Positions 14,865 to 22,953 of a stretch of DNA of 23,488 nt are shown here, one piece after another. This stretch comes from Bacteroidales bacterium UBA1745 (lineage in GTDB: Bacteria; Bacteroidota; Bacteroidia; Bacteroidales; UBA932). The position numbers were made by a program, and so were the translations under genes. The number at the start of each line of letters is the position of its first letter. Within the stretch, counting starts at the first letter, position 1. Where the stretch lies: the NCBI GenBank assembly GCA_002314885.1, contig DCHT01000023.1, positions 1-23,488 of the forward strand, in the 5' to 3' direction. Below the pieces are notes generated by a model. It did not search any database. It was not told the DNA's origin and worked only from the letters and a program-made list of their open reading frames with translations.

Positions 14865-15848
14865 ATGTCCGGAAAGAAATATCAGAAAGTCGCCGTTATC
14901 GGACTCGGTAACGTCGGCAATGCGGTGGCGTATGGCCTTGTGAACCAGGGTCTGTGCAATGAAGTCCTGCTCATCAACCGCAACAAGCAGAAAGCCATAG
15001 GAATTGCGCTGGACCTGCGTCAGAGCATAGAGTATATGAGCCGCAATATGCGCGTGTGGGCGGGGGATTTCGACGAATGCGGCGATGCCGACATCGCGAT
15101 CTTCTGCGTGGGCGGAGCCGCTCCTAAGAGCTGTGACCGTAATGATCTCCTCGTCGGTGCCTGTGAAATGGTGAAGCCATTGGTCGAAAAGCTAATGGCC
15201 TCAGGTTTCTCCGGTCACATCATAGTGGTAACCAACCCGGTCGACAGCATAGCGTATTATATATGGAAACTGTCAGGGCTGCCTGCTTCCCACGTCATTG
15301 GAACAGGTACCGCCCTTGATTCAGCCAGACTCAAGTGCTTCCTTTCCGAAATCAGCCACGTGGATCCTCGCAGCATTATGGCCTGCAGCCTTGGCGAGCA
15401 CGGCAACTCTCAGTTCATCCCTTGGGGCGCGGCTTTCATCGCCGGTACCAGGATAGAGGACCTCGTCAAGAGGAACCCCGAGATGTTCGATATGCCGAAG
15501 GGAGATTTCACATACGCGGAAATGTCGGCGCACCTTCTCGAGAAGGTCAAGAAAGCCGGCTGGAAGATAGCGACGCTTACCGGCTATACCTGCTATGGCG
15601 TCGCCTCGGCGGCCCTTGCAATAGCCCGTTCCATCCTTCGCGATGAGTGCAGCGTAATCCCTTGCTCAGTCTATCTTGACGGCCAGTACAAACTCCAGGA
15701 CGTGTTCACCAGCACCCCTGTTGCCATCAATGCAAATGGCGTCCAGGATATTTTTGAGCTCTCGCTGACAGACGATGAACTCAATGAATTCCACGAGAGC
15801 GTGTCAGTCATACGCTCCAGCATCGATAAATGTAAGAAATACTTGTAA
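14865..15848 (+). CDS. Lactate/malate dehydrogenase-family NAD(P)-dependent 2-hydroxyacid dehydrogenase
   Basis: Cytoplasmic dehydrogenase of 327 aa, normal for the LDH/MDH family. The Rossmann motif GLGNVG (13-18), TNPVD (123-127) and the catalytic set Arg92, Asp152, Arg155 and His179 (in LDSARLK and GEHGNSQFIPW) are present. The substrate loop reads VGGAAPKSCDR: the position that is Gln in lactate and Arg in malate dehydrogenases is Ala86, so neither specificity can be assigned. The end of strand beta-2 is INRN rather than the usual acidic residue that binds the NAD ribose, which hints at NADP(H) or relaxed cofactor use. It starts 3 bp after the PreA-like gene and ends one base before the phosphatase gene. 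I infer a 2-hydroxyacid dehydrogenase of unknown substrate. Confidence 0.85.
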   Translation: MSGKKYQKVAVIGLGNVGNAVAYGLVNQGLCNEVLLINRNKQKAIGIALDLRQSIEYMSRNMRVWAGDFDECGDADIAIFCVGGAAPKSCDRNDLLVGACEMVKPLVEKLMASGFSGHIIVVTNPVDSIAYYIWKLSGLPASHVIGTGTALDSARLKCFLSEISHVDPRSIMACSLGEHGNSQFIPWGAAFIAGTRIEDLVKRNPEMFDMPKGDFTYAEMSAHLLEKVKKAGWKIATLTGYTCYGVASAALAIARSILRDECSVIPCSVYLDGQYKLQDVFTSTPVAINANGVQDIFELSLTDDELNEFHESVSVIRSSIDKCKKYL

Positions 15849-15849
15849 T

Positions 15850-17034
15850 ATGAAACGATATCTGATTATTGCCATAGTGGCAGCGGTTCTTTTCCCTTCC
15901 TGCAACAAGGACGGCAAGGGATTGAAAATCGAAGGCACCATCCTGCTCAGGGACTACACCGGAGAGGACACTATAGATGATATAGACAGTTATGGTATGC
16001 TCGTACCGTCCTTCACCCCGAAGGATCTGATGGATGCAGGCTTCGCCTACGCCGACCTGCTCGACGTCAGGATCGGCGACGACATCTACCTCCACAATGT
16101 GCCTTTCACCACCGGATTCAACGAGGTCGGCGTAATGGAGACCTGCTTCTGTGATTACAACGGTCTCGGACAGATGTACGGCTTCGGCCTTCTCCACGGC
16201 AATTTCAGCCAGAGGATAGGTGGTAAGATCGGAGACAGGATCACGGTGACTATGAGCAAGAAACAGGGCTACAAGGACACCTATGAGATTATGCACTCAG
16301 TCTATGGCTATGATCCTAAGGCATATCCATCACCAGAGGCATTCGCCAATTTCCGCGAAGTCAGGACCACAGGGATGAAGGCCGGTGTGCTCTATCGCTC
16401 CAGCAACCCTCTGAATCCGAAGGACAACGCCGTGCGCTTCGCCTACGTGGACTCACTGGCAAGACTCGTCGGCATCCAGACCGAAATCGACCTTGCAGAC
16501 ACAGAGCAGAAGATCAATCAGTACCGCACCAGGGAAGATTTCACTTCCACTTACTGCCCGGCCCTCTTCGACGCAAAGAAGGTCATTCCGCTCGGCCTCA
16601 CTGCGGACACCTATTCCAAGACCTTTATGGAGACCTTCGGCAATGGTCTTCGCTTTATGATCGAGAACGATCCGCCTTATCTGGTACACTGCAACGAGGG
16701 CAAGGACCGCTGCGGATTCGCAATCCTCGTGCTTGAGGCGCTTGCAGGTGCAACTTACAAGGAAGTGGCCGAGGATTATATGCAGACCCTCATCAACTTC
16801 TACAAGATCGAAAAGGGCGACAACAGCTACAACGTGCGCCAGACACTTTCAATCGACCGCCTCGTGTGGCTGCTTGAAAACGTCGATGCAGTGGATGATT
16901 TCACCGGAATCGACTGGACTAAAGCCGACCCTACCAAGGTCGATCTCAAGAGCGCAGCCGAGAATTATGTCAAAGGCTGTGGCCTCAGCGCTGAGGAGTG
17001 CTCACAACTTCAGAAGATATTGCGCGGGGAATAG
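15850..17034 (+). CDS. Lipoprotein tyrosine phosphatase (Y_phosphatase3-type)
   Basis: Predicted exported phosphatase of 394 aa. The ATG at 15850 lies one base after the upstream stop and begins a lipoprotein signal (MKRYLIIAIVAAVLFPSC, Cys18). Residues about 25-145 form a beta-rich domain I cannot name. From about 165 the IphP-like tyrosine phosphatase domain starts (FREVRTTGMKAGVLYRSSNP), includes an Asp-rich loop (EIDLADTEQ, 212-220) and has the P-loop HCNEGKDRCGF with His280, nucleophile Cys281 and Arg287. Relatives act on phosphotyrosine, phosphoinositides or other phosphoesters, and an external location suggests scavenging or signalling outside the cytoplasm. The gene is last in the 12669-17034 unit; only 4 bp separate its stop from the convergent HAD gene. 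Confidence 0.88.
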   Translation: MKRYLIIAIVAAVLFPSCNKDGKGLKIEGTILLRDYTGEDTIDDIDSYGMLVPSFTPKDLMDAGFAYADLLDVRIGDDIYLHNVPFTTGFNEVGVMETCFCDYNGLGQMYGFGLLHGNFSQRIGGKIGDRITVTMSKKQGYKDTYEIMHSVYGYDPKAYPSPEAFANFREVRTTGMKAGVLYRSSNPLNPKDNAVRFAYVDSLARLVGIQTEIDLADTEQKINQYRTREDFTSTYCPALFDAKKVIPLGLTADTYSKTFMETFGNGLRFMIENDPPYLVHCNEGKDRCGFAILVLEALAGATYKEVAEDYMQTLINFYKIEKGDNSYNVRQTLSIDRLVWLLENVDAVDDFTGIDWTKADPTKVDLKSAAENYVKGCGLSAEECSQLQKILRGE

Positions 17035-17038
17035 TCTG

Positions 17039-17818
17039 TCAAATAATCCCGAAGTGCTGCAAGGCCTTCTTGATACCGTCATTGTCGACTCTGTCCGTCA
17101 CATAGTCGGCAATGGCTTTTACTTCGTCTGAGGCGTTGCCCATAGCCACGCCTATGCCGGCGAACTTGAGCATCTCGATGTCATTCTCGCCGTCGCCGAA
17201 GGCAATGATGTTCTCGGGCTTCAGATTGTACATTTCCAGATAGTTCTTGATGCCGGCCTGCTTTCCGCCGCCCTTGGGGATGATGTCGATTCCCATTTCG
17301 TTCCACGAGGTGACGCTGCAATCGTCGAGGATGTCTGTGAGCAGCTGCTTCTGATGCTGCGTCACAAAGGCGCAGATCTGGTAGATGTCCTCGCCCTTAT
17401 AGAAATCTATATTAGGTATCTTGCCGTTGGTGCTGCCCTGGACTTCGATTACCTTCGAATCCACGTAATTGATATAGCGGTTCTCGGCTCCGATCATCAC
17501 GAAAGGGATCTTCTTCGCCATAAAGATGCCCGCGAGGACCTCCATTTCGTCCTTGTTGATAGGGGTGCCCGCGTATGCGTGCATCGACTCATCCAGGCAA
17601 AGGTCGCCGTTGAGCGTGAGGTAGCCGTCGAACTTGGCCTCCATAACAGGGAGACTCTTGAGTTCGTTTTTGTAGCGGCCTGTGGCTATGATGGTCTTGA
17701 TGCCTTTTGCGCGAAGTTTCTTCAGGCTCTCTGAAGTGCTCTCGGGCAGTTTGGTTCCGTTGATCGGCAGCAGGGTGCCGTCCACATCGAAGAAGATGGC
17801 TTTGATGTCTGGGGTCAT
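17039..17818 (-). CDS. Cof-type HAD-IIB family phosphatase
   Basis: Cytoplasmic phosphohydrolase of 259 aa, typical of the Cof/YbiV-like group acting on sugar phosphates, nucleotides or flavin precursors. All four HAD motifs are visible: FFDVDGTLLP with Asp11 (nucleophile) and Asp13, IIATGR with Thr46, Lys186 in KGGGKQAGI, and FGDGENDIEML with Asp209 and Asp213. The type IIB cap lies between about residues 80 and 185. The substrate cannot be told from the sequence. It follows the D-aminoacylase gene by 4 bp on the same strand and is probably co-transcribed, although the link in function is not obvious. Confidence 0.93.
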   Translation of the reverse strand: MTPDIKAIFFDVDGTLLPINGTKLPESTSESLKKLRAKGIKTIIATGRYKNELKSLPVMEAKFDGYLTLNGDLCLDESMHAYAGTPINKDEMEVLAGIFMAKKIPFVMIGAENRYINYVDSKVIEVQGSTNGKIPNIDFYKGEDIYQICAFVTQHQKQLLTDILDDCSVTSWNEMGIDIIPKGGGKQAGIKNYLEMYNLKPENIIAFGDGENDIEMLKFAGIGVAMGNASDEVKAIADYVTDRVDNDGIKKALQHFGII

Positions 17819-17822
17819 ATAT

Positions 17823-19427
17823 CTATAATAATTTTCCGTTCAGGATTCCACTGTGGCGGCCATTCTCGATGATATGGCTGCCATTTACGATGACGTGCTC
17901 GATGCCGGCCGGGAACTGGTGCGGTGCGGCGTAAGTCGAGAGTTCGGCGATGGTGTCCGGGTTGAAGACGGTGACGTCGGCGGCGTAGCCCGGCTTCAGC
18001 AGACCGCGGTCGGCAAGCTGCATACGGGAAGCCGGCAGAGCCGTGCACTTGTGGATGGCCGTAGCCAGATCGAGGACCTTCTTCTCCCTCACGAAAGTCT
18101 GGAAGAAGCGAGGGAAGGTGCCGTAAGCGCGAGGGTGAGGCAGTTCCTTGCCCAGAGGACCCTCCGGGGAATACACGCTGCCGTCGGAGCCTGGCATCGA
18201 CAGGGGATGCCTGTAGATGGTCTCCAGATTCTCCTCCTTCATCGCGAAAGTGGCCTGCCTTACGCTCAGTTTCTCGCTGATGAGCAGGTAGAGCACCATC
18301 TCCTCGGGAGTCTTGCCCGAGATTTCGCTGCACTCTGCGAGGTTCTTGCCCTCATAGACGAGGTTTTCGCTGAGGCTGCATCCTGAAACGAGGACCTTGT
18401 CTGCGCCGCCGAAGCGATTGAGCCTCTGACGGGTGTATTCCGCGATCTTGTCAGCGGTGCTCTTGGTCTCCAGGCGGCGGAGTATGTCCGCATTGGTGCC
18501 GTCGCGCAGCTCGATAGGGATGAAGTTCGTGAAACCTGTTGAGAAGGCGGTGTATGGATAGCGGTCGAAGGCTATGTCTATGCCGTCGGCCTTGGCCTTG
18601 TCTATCATAGCCAGCAGGGTCGGCAGCTTGTCGAAGTTGGCCGGATTCTGGGCCTTGAGATGGCTCACCTGGAGCCTTGCGCCGGAGAGTTCGGCGACCT
18701 TGATGGCCTCCTCGAGCGCCTCCACGACCTTGTCGGACTCGTGACGCATATGGATGGCGTAGAGGGCGTTGTGCTGGGCTACGACGCGGCAGAGGGCCTC
18801 CATTTCGCGTATGTCGCCGTAGCAGCCGGGCGCATATTCCAGGCCGAAGGAAAGACCCGCGGCACCTGCGTCCAGGGCCTCGTCAAGCAGTTCGCACATA
18901 CGCCTCAGATCCTCGTCGCTGGCCTTTACGTTGTATGGGCCGACCACTCTCTCCCTCAGGTCTCCGTGACCCACGAGGCAGGCGAAATTGATGCCCAGAT
19001 CGTTGCTTCGCATTATGTCCAGGAAGCGGACCATATCCTTGTTAGCTTCTTTCGGGAAGTAGATTTCTCCGCAGTTGCCGCCCAGTTCGGTGGTGATGCC
19101 CTGGAAGATGCGGCTGTCGGCCTTCGGCGCGATGAGATGCTTGCGGTCGGAGTGGCTGTGGATGTCGATGAAGCCGGGGGAGACCACCAGTCCCTTCGCG
19201 TCGATGATGCGGTCCGCATAGTTGCCCAGGCGCTTGCCTATGGCAGATACCTTGCCGTCCAGGATGCCCAGGTCGCCGACGAAGCCGGCCGAGCCGCTGC
19301 CGTCGTAGATAGTGCCGCCCTTTACGATTATGTCGAACTGATTGCGCGCCGTGCAGGAGGCCAGAGGCAGGCACATTCCGCCCGCGAGGCCCAGCAAACC
19401 GGTCTTCAGGAAGTCTCTTCTGTCCAT
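17823..19427 (-). CDS. N-acyl-D-amino-acid deacylase-family amidohydrolase, Tat lipoprotein
   Basis: Zinc amidohydrolase of 534 aa of the D-aminoacylase type, which removes acyl groups from N-acyl-D-amino acids. The ATG at 19427 was chosen because it starts a Tat signal, MDRRDFLK, with hydrophobic core and lipobox LASC (Cys25). The enzyme is therefore predicted to be exported folded and lipid-anchored. Metal-binding residues match the family: His90 and His92 (DIHSHSD), Cys119 (GGNCGE), His226 (AIHMRHE), His256 (QVSHLK) and Asp414 (MPGSDG). The C-terminal amidohydrolase signature GLLKPGYAADVTVFNP (476-491) is intact. D-amino acids in peptidoglycan or host-modified peptides are possible targets. 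Length fits the family. A -7 box lies 21 bp upstream; the HAD phosphatase gene follows. Confidence 0.92.
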   Translation of the reverse strand: MDRRDFLKTGLLGLAGGMCLPLASCTARNQFDIIVKGGTIYDGSGSAGFVGDLGILDGKVSAIGKRLGNYADRIIDAKGLVVSPGFIDIHSHSDRKHLIAPKADSRIFQGITTELGGNCGEIYFPKEANKDMVRFLDIMRSNDLGINFACLVGHGDLRERVVGPYNVKASDEDLRRMCELLDEALDAGAAGLSFGLEYAPGCYGDIREMEALCRVVAQHNALYAIHMRHESDKVVEALEEAIKVAELSGARLQVSHLKAQNPANFDKLPTLLAMIDKAKADGIDIAFDRYPYTAFSTGFTNFIPIELRDGTNADILRRLETKSTADKIAEYTRQRLNRFGGADKVLVSGCSLSENLVYEGKNLAECSEISGKTPEEMVLYLLISEKLSVRQATFAMKEENLETIYRHPLSMPGSDGSVYSPEGPLGKELPHPRAYGTFPRFFQTFVREKKVLDLATAIHKCTALPASRMQLADRGLLKPGYAADVTVFNPDTIAELSTYAAPHQFPAGIEHVIVNGSHIIENGRHSGILNGKLL

Positions 19428-19448
19428 ATCTGATGCTTGTCCGTTACA

Positions 19449-19456
19449 CAAATATA
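19449..19456 (-). promoter_or_regulatory. -7 promoter box of the D-aminoacylase operon
   Basis: TATATTTG on the minus strand, a full match to TAnnTTTG, ends 21 bp before the ATG at 19427. It supports that start over in-frame codons further upstream, which would lie beyond the promoter. Confidence 0.6.
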
Positions 19457-19477
19457 GTGGTAAATCGCCATAAATTG

Positions 19478-19485
19478 TATATTTG
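19478..19485 (+). promoter_or_regulatory. -7 promoter box of the pectinesterase cluster
   Basis: TATATTTG, a full match to TAnnTTTG, ends 19 bp before the ATG at 19505 and 28 bp before the one at 19514. It pairs divergently with the box at 19449-19456. Confidence 0.6.
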
Positions 19486-19504
19486 TAATTCTGGCTATCC
19501 GAAA

Positions 19505-20998
19505 ATGACAAAAATGAGAATAAACATACTTGCCCTGGCGGCCCTGATGGTCTTTGCCTGCGCGGAAGTGACCCCGGACACTCCAACCCCGACACCCGGC
19601 GGAGATCCCGATCCCGTGGTGAAGCCCGTCGCGGACACCACCAAGCTGATAGACGAGAGCTTCGGCATCTACCTGGGAAAGGGAGCCGCTTTCGGCAGCG
19701 AAGGCCGCATCTGCGTGTACAACCGTTCCGACGACAGGCTCATAGACTACGTGGATTTCGCGGATTTGGCGACGGTCGAACTCCGCGAGGACGGCCAGCT
19801 GGTGCCTAAGGAGCAGATTACCGGCACGACGGTGAAGAACACTATGATGGATGCCATCTATTCCGGCTCCAACAAGAGGGTGATCCACTGCACTCCTGTG
19901 CGCATAGAAGGGGACAGCCTGCTTTTCAAGCCTCATTTCGGCAAGATAGGCTATGACAAGGAGTACTACATCACAGCGGACGCGAGCATCGTCACAGGCG
20001 TGGATTTCAAGGGAATCGAAAAGGGGCAGATGTGCTTCAGGACCTGCAAGCAGAAGACCTCCTCAAGCGAAATCGTGGTAGCGAAGACCGGCAAGGCGGA
20101 CTTCCGCACCGTCCAGGCCGCGATCGACCGCGCATCCGAACAGAACGGCAAGGCCCGCACCATCATCATTGGTGACGGAGTGTACAGGGAGCTGCTTTAC
20201 ATACGTGACAACAGCAAGCTGACCCTCAAGGCGGCTTCCGGAGCGAGTCCGGAGATATCATACGCGAACTACGATGGCTGGATGGGCGGTACCAGCTACC
20301 GTCCGGTGATACTCGTCGAGAACTGCGACCTGCTCACTTTCGACGGCCTCATACTGCGCAACGCCTTCGGCTCCACAGCCGGTCAGGCCGAGGTTATCTA
20401 CAACAATGACAACACCGGAAAGGGACGTCTGATCATCAAGCGCTGCGAGCTCTGGAGCTATCAGGACACCTTCCTGACCAAGGGCTATGCGTGGATATAC
20501 AAGTCCCTGATCGCAGGCCACTGCGACTATATCTGGGGCTATCCGAAGACCTGCCTCTTCGAGGGCTGCGAGATACGTTCGCTGGCCAAGGGCTACATAG
20601 TCCAGTGCCGCTGTACCTCCGCATCCGACAAAGGTTTCGTCTTCCTCCGCTGCGAACTCACCGCGGGTGACGGCCTCGCCGCGTCGTCTATGACCCTGGC
20701 CCGTTCAGGCGGCAAGGCGACCGAATACGACAACGTCAGCTATATCAACTGCGCAATGTCGCCGGTAATCACATCCGCCGGCTGGCATACATCGCCGAGC
20801 CCTAACCCAAGTACCGCTACGGCCACTTCGGGATGGAAGGAATACGGCAGCAGCGACCTGGATGGAAAGACCATTTCCCTGAGCGGCCGCGCCTCCTGTG
20901 CGAAGATTCTGACGGAAGAAGAGGCTGCAGCCTATTCGACCCGCAGCGCCGTCTTTGCCGATGCTCCATTCACCGATGCCGACTGGCTAAATCCTTAG
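19505..20998 (+). CDS. Pectinesterase-like (CE8) lipoprotein
   Basis: Predicted surface or periplasmic carbohydrate esterase of 497 aa (494 if it starts at 19514). A lipoprotein signal (MTKMRINILALAALMVFAC, Cys19) leads into a Pro/Thr linker (TPDTPTPTPGG). An N-terminal beta domain of about residues 45-182 may be Ig-like. The pectinesterase beta-helix runs from about 188 (IVVAKTGKADFRTVQAAID) to 470. Catalytic residues are visible as Gln320-Asp321 (SYQDTFL) and Asp341 (GHCDYIWG), and Arg400 is in LARSGG. The usual motif there is LGRPW, so the Trp that contacts the sugar is missing, and the substrate may differ from plain methylated pectin. The gene heads a plus-strand cluster that continues with the small protein, fimbrillin-like and M6 genes. 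Confidence 0.85.
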   Translation: MTKMRINILALAALMVFACAEVTPDTPTPTPGGDPDPVVKPVADTTKLIDESFGIYLGKGAAFGSEGRICVYNRSDDRLIDYVDFADLATVELREDGQLVPKEQITGTTVKNTMMDAIYSGSNKRVIHCTPVRIEGDSLLFKPHFGKIGYDKEYYITADASIVTGVDFKGIEKGQMCFRTCKQKTSSSEIVVAKTGKADFRTVQAAIDRASEQNGKARTIIIGDGVYRELLYIRDNSKLTLKAASGASPEISYANYDGWMGGTSYRPVILVENCDLLTFDGLILRNAFGSTAGQAEVIYNNDNTGKGRLIIKRCELWSYQDTFLTKGYAWIYKSLIAGHCDYIWGYPKTCLFEGCEIRSLAKGYIVQCRCTSASDKGFVFLRCELTAGDGLAASSMTLARSGGKATEYDNVSYINCAMSPVITSAGWHTSPSPNPSTATATSGWKEYGSSDLDGKTISLSGRASCAKILTEEEAAAYSTRSAVFADAPFTDADWLNP

Positions 20999-21013
20999 AC
21001 TTATTAAATAAGT
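20999..21013. repeat. 15-bp AT-rich palindrome ahead of the small-protein gene
   Basis: ACTTATT-A-AATAAGT is a perfect 7-bp inverted repeat around one base. It fills most of the 19-bp gap between the pectinesterase stop and the small-protein ATG at 21018, where a ribosome would bind. It could be an operator, a weak RNA hairpin, or chance in an AT-rich gap. Confidence 0.4.
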
Positions 21014-21017
21014 ATAT

Positions 21018-21161
21018 ATGAGAACGACACTGAACACCGCAGCTGCAACTTATTCCTCCCCGGTTGCAGAACTGATCCTCCTGAGCGTTGAGAGCGACAT
21101 TCTCCAGCTCAGCGGCGGCAACATCGACAGCGGTTTCCCTGGGGACGAAGACGATGACTGA
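21018..21161 (+). CDS. 47-aa small protein upstream of fimbrillin-like gene
   Basis: Short reading frame from ATG at 21018 to TGA at 21159-21161. The product starts MRTTLNTAAATYSSPVAELI, continues with an amphipathic Leu/Val segment (LLSVESDILQLSGG) and ends in a Gly/acidic tail (GFPGDEDDD). It has no signal peptide or Cys. It fills the space between two clear genes with 19 and 7 bp gaps, which supports translation. From memory, Bacteroidales genomes carry many short proteins with the same plan (Y-x-x-P, an E/L/I-rich middle, an SG turn and an acidic Gly tail), often beside lipoprotein or fimbrillin genes and mostly unnamed. The role is unknown; a leader peptide or partner of the lipoprotein is possible. 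Confidence 0.65.
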   Translation: MRTTLNTAAATYSSPVAELILLSVESDILQLSGGNIDSGFPGDEDDD

Positions 21162-21168
21162 TACGGTT

Positions 21169-22947
21169 ATGAAAAGGATATTCACACCCATAGCCGTAGC
21201 CGCAATTGCAGTGTACAGCTTTGCCGCCTGTTCGATAGCCGAGCAGGCCGGTCCGGCGGAAGCGTCGAAGTTCAAACACCCGATAGTAGTAAAGTTCACA
21301 ACGGAGCCTCAGGAGACCAAGACGGCCTTCGCGGAACTCGAGGACGGACAATATCCGGCTTATTGGACCGCGAACGACCAGTCTCTCGCTATGTCCCTCA
21401 ATCTGGCAACTCCGGTTGAGGCCACTGTCAACAAGGCCGAGGAGACCAGTCGTAACGCCGATTTCACAGCCGTGTTCGAGGACAAGGGCAAGCCATACAC
21501 CTTCTATGCCCTCAGCCCGCTTTCAGCAGTCAATTCGATCAGCGCATCCAGAAGCAGCTGGGCAGTGTCCATTCCGACCGTCCAGACTCCGACTGCAGAC
21601 AGCCTCTCCTGCGACGAGGCCGCGATGCTGCTCTATGCCGCATCCGAGGAAGTGCAGGCAATTCCAAGTATTCCGATAGAACTGCAGTTCAGCCACGTCA
21701 CGGCATATTGCCGCCTGGCTTTGAAGAATATTGCGACCGCCCTGCAGACAAACAATGTCACCGACGCGACCGTCAAATCCGTCGTTGTGACCTATTCAGT
21801 GCCTGTGGCGGGCGAGTGGTATGTGAATGTCGCCGATGGCTCCCTCGAGGAGAAAGAGGCGTCCTATTCCATCACCATCAAGCCGACTGTCAGCGACCTC
21901 AGCCAGCCTACGGATATCTGGTTTGCACTGGCTCCGGTCGTGCTTGACGGCGTCAGCGTGAAGGTTTCCGTGAACACGGACAAGGGCAGCCTTTCCCGCA
22001 GCTATACCTACGGCACCAGGACATATTCGGCCGGTTCGGTCAACAAACTGTCCCTGGATATGACCAAGAATTCCACTTTCGAGGAGTATTCAGCAGCAGA
22101 GGAAGAAGTCTATGCCCTCGTCACCTCGCTCAGCGACCTGAGCGTGGACGATGAAGTGATCTTCGTGAACAGCACAGGAGCGGGCTATGCTATGACCTCC
22201 ACGGCGGCCAGCACCGTCACCAACGGCTTCACAGCCGTTGCCAAGGATGCCACCACCGGATTCACTTACAGCAGCGAGGACGGCTACATACGCCTTCCTG
22301 AGGGCTCCACGGTCCTGGTTCTGACCGTGGCCAGCAAGAGTTCCTCGTCTTTCACTTTCAAGAGTGGAAGCAAGTATCTTGGTACCACGGCATCCGGATC
22401 TACTCACTATCCGGTCCTCGGCAGCAGCGCCAAGACCTTCACCCTGTCTATAAGCAGTGGGACATCTACGCTTTCTTACAAGAGCAGCAGCGGCAAGACG
22501 ACGTATTCGCTGTACTATGTGAGCAACTATTTCAAGATGTACGGCAATTCCTCCTCAACCAAGTCCCTGGCCATCTTCAAGAAGACCACGGTAGGCGGCG
22601 GAACGTCCGATCCTGACGAGGATCCAATCCTCGAAAATGAGCAGTATGGTGCATATCTGAGCAGCGGCAATACGATCCACGAGAGCGGTGCCACCCAGAT
22701 CAGTCGCGAATATGGAGCGTCTGAGGTGACTTTTGCCATCCTGAACAGCCAGGAGAACACAGTGCTGGAATTCATCGGCATACCTGTCTCAGCGGCTCAA
22801 GGCGACACATTCTCGCTCATCCTTATGAAGAATGTCAGCGGCAAGAGGACCTCTCTCGGCACCTTCGATGTGAGGGTAGTCAGGGAGGAGGGAGCAAAGC
22901 TCTGGCTCAGCGACGGCGCAGGCAATGGTTTCATCGTCAAAAGGTAG
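21169..22947 (+). CDS. Fimbrillin-like surface lipoprotein
   Basis: Predicted surface lipoprotein of 592 aa. The ATG at 21169 was chosen because it starts the lipoprotein signal (MKRIFTPIAVAAIAVYSFAAC, Cys21) 7 bp after the small-protein stop. Residues about 35-320 have the look of the FimA/Mfa-like fimbrillin family: an early TKTAF-x-W segment (ETKTAFAELEDGQYPAYWTA), a DEAAMLLYA turn, LQFSHVTAYCRLAL and FALAPVVLDG. A Ser/Thr-rich beta domain follows at about 333-482 (YALVTSLSDLSVDDEVIFVN, GAGYAMTST), of a type found on other Bacteroidota surface proteins. A last beta domain closes the protein. It may form a fimbrial subunit or a standalone adhesin; no usher-like or anchor genes are in view. 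Confidence 0.8.
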   Translation: MKRIFTPIAVAAIAVYSFAACSIAEQAGPAEASKFKHPIVVKFTTEPQETKTAFAELEDGQYPAYWTANDQSLAMSLNLATPVEATVNKAEETSRNADFTAVFEDKGKPYTFYALSPLSAVNSISASRSSWAVSIPTVQTPTADSLSCDEAAMLLYAASEEVQAIPSIPIELQFSHVTAYCRLALKNIATALQTNNVTDATVKSVVVTYSVPVAGEWYVNVADGSLEEKEASYSITIKPTVSDLSQPTDIWFALAPVVLDGVSVKVSVNTDKGSLSRSYTYGTRTYSAGSVNKLSLDMTKNSTFEEYSAAEEEVYALVTSLSDLSVDDEVIFVNSTGAGYAMTSTAASTVTNGFTAVAKDATTGFTYSSEDGYIRLPEGSTVLVLTVASKSSSSFTFKSGSKYLGTTASGSTHYPVLGSSAKTFTLSISSGTSTLSYKSSSGKTTYSLYYVSNYFKMYGNSSSTKSLAIFKKTTVGGGTSDPDEDPILENEQYGAYLSSGNTIHESGATQISREYGASEVTFAILNSQENTVLEFIGIPVSAAQGDTFSLILMKNVSGKRTSLGTFDVRVVREEGAKLWLSDGAGNGFIVKR

Positions 22948-22953
22948 AAGATT

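Noticed and set aside
18660..19433. 257-aa plus-strand frame opposite the D-aminoacylase gene
   Set aside because: The minus strand holds all metal-binding motifs of the deacylase; this is a shadow.
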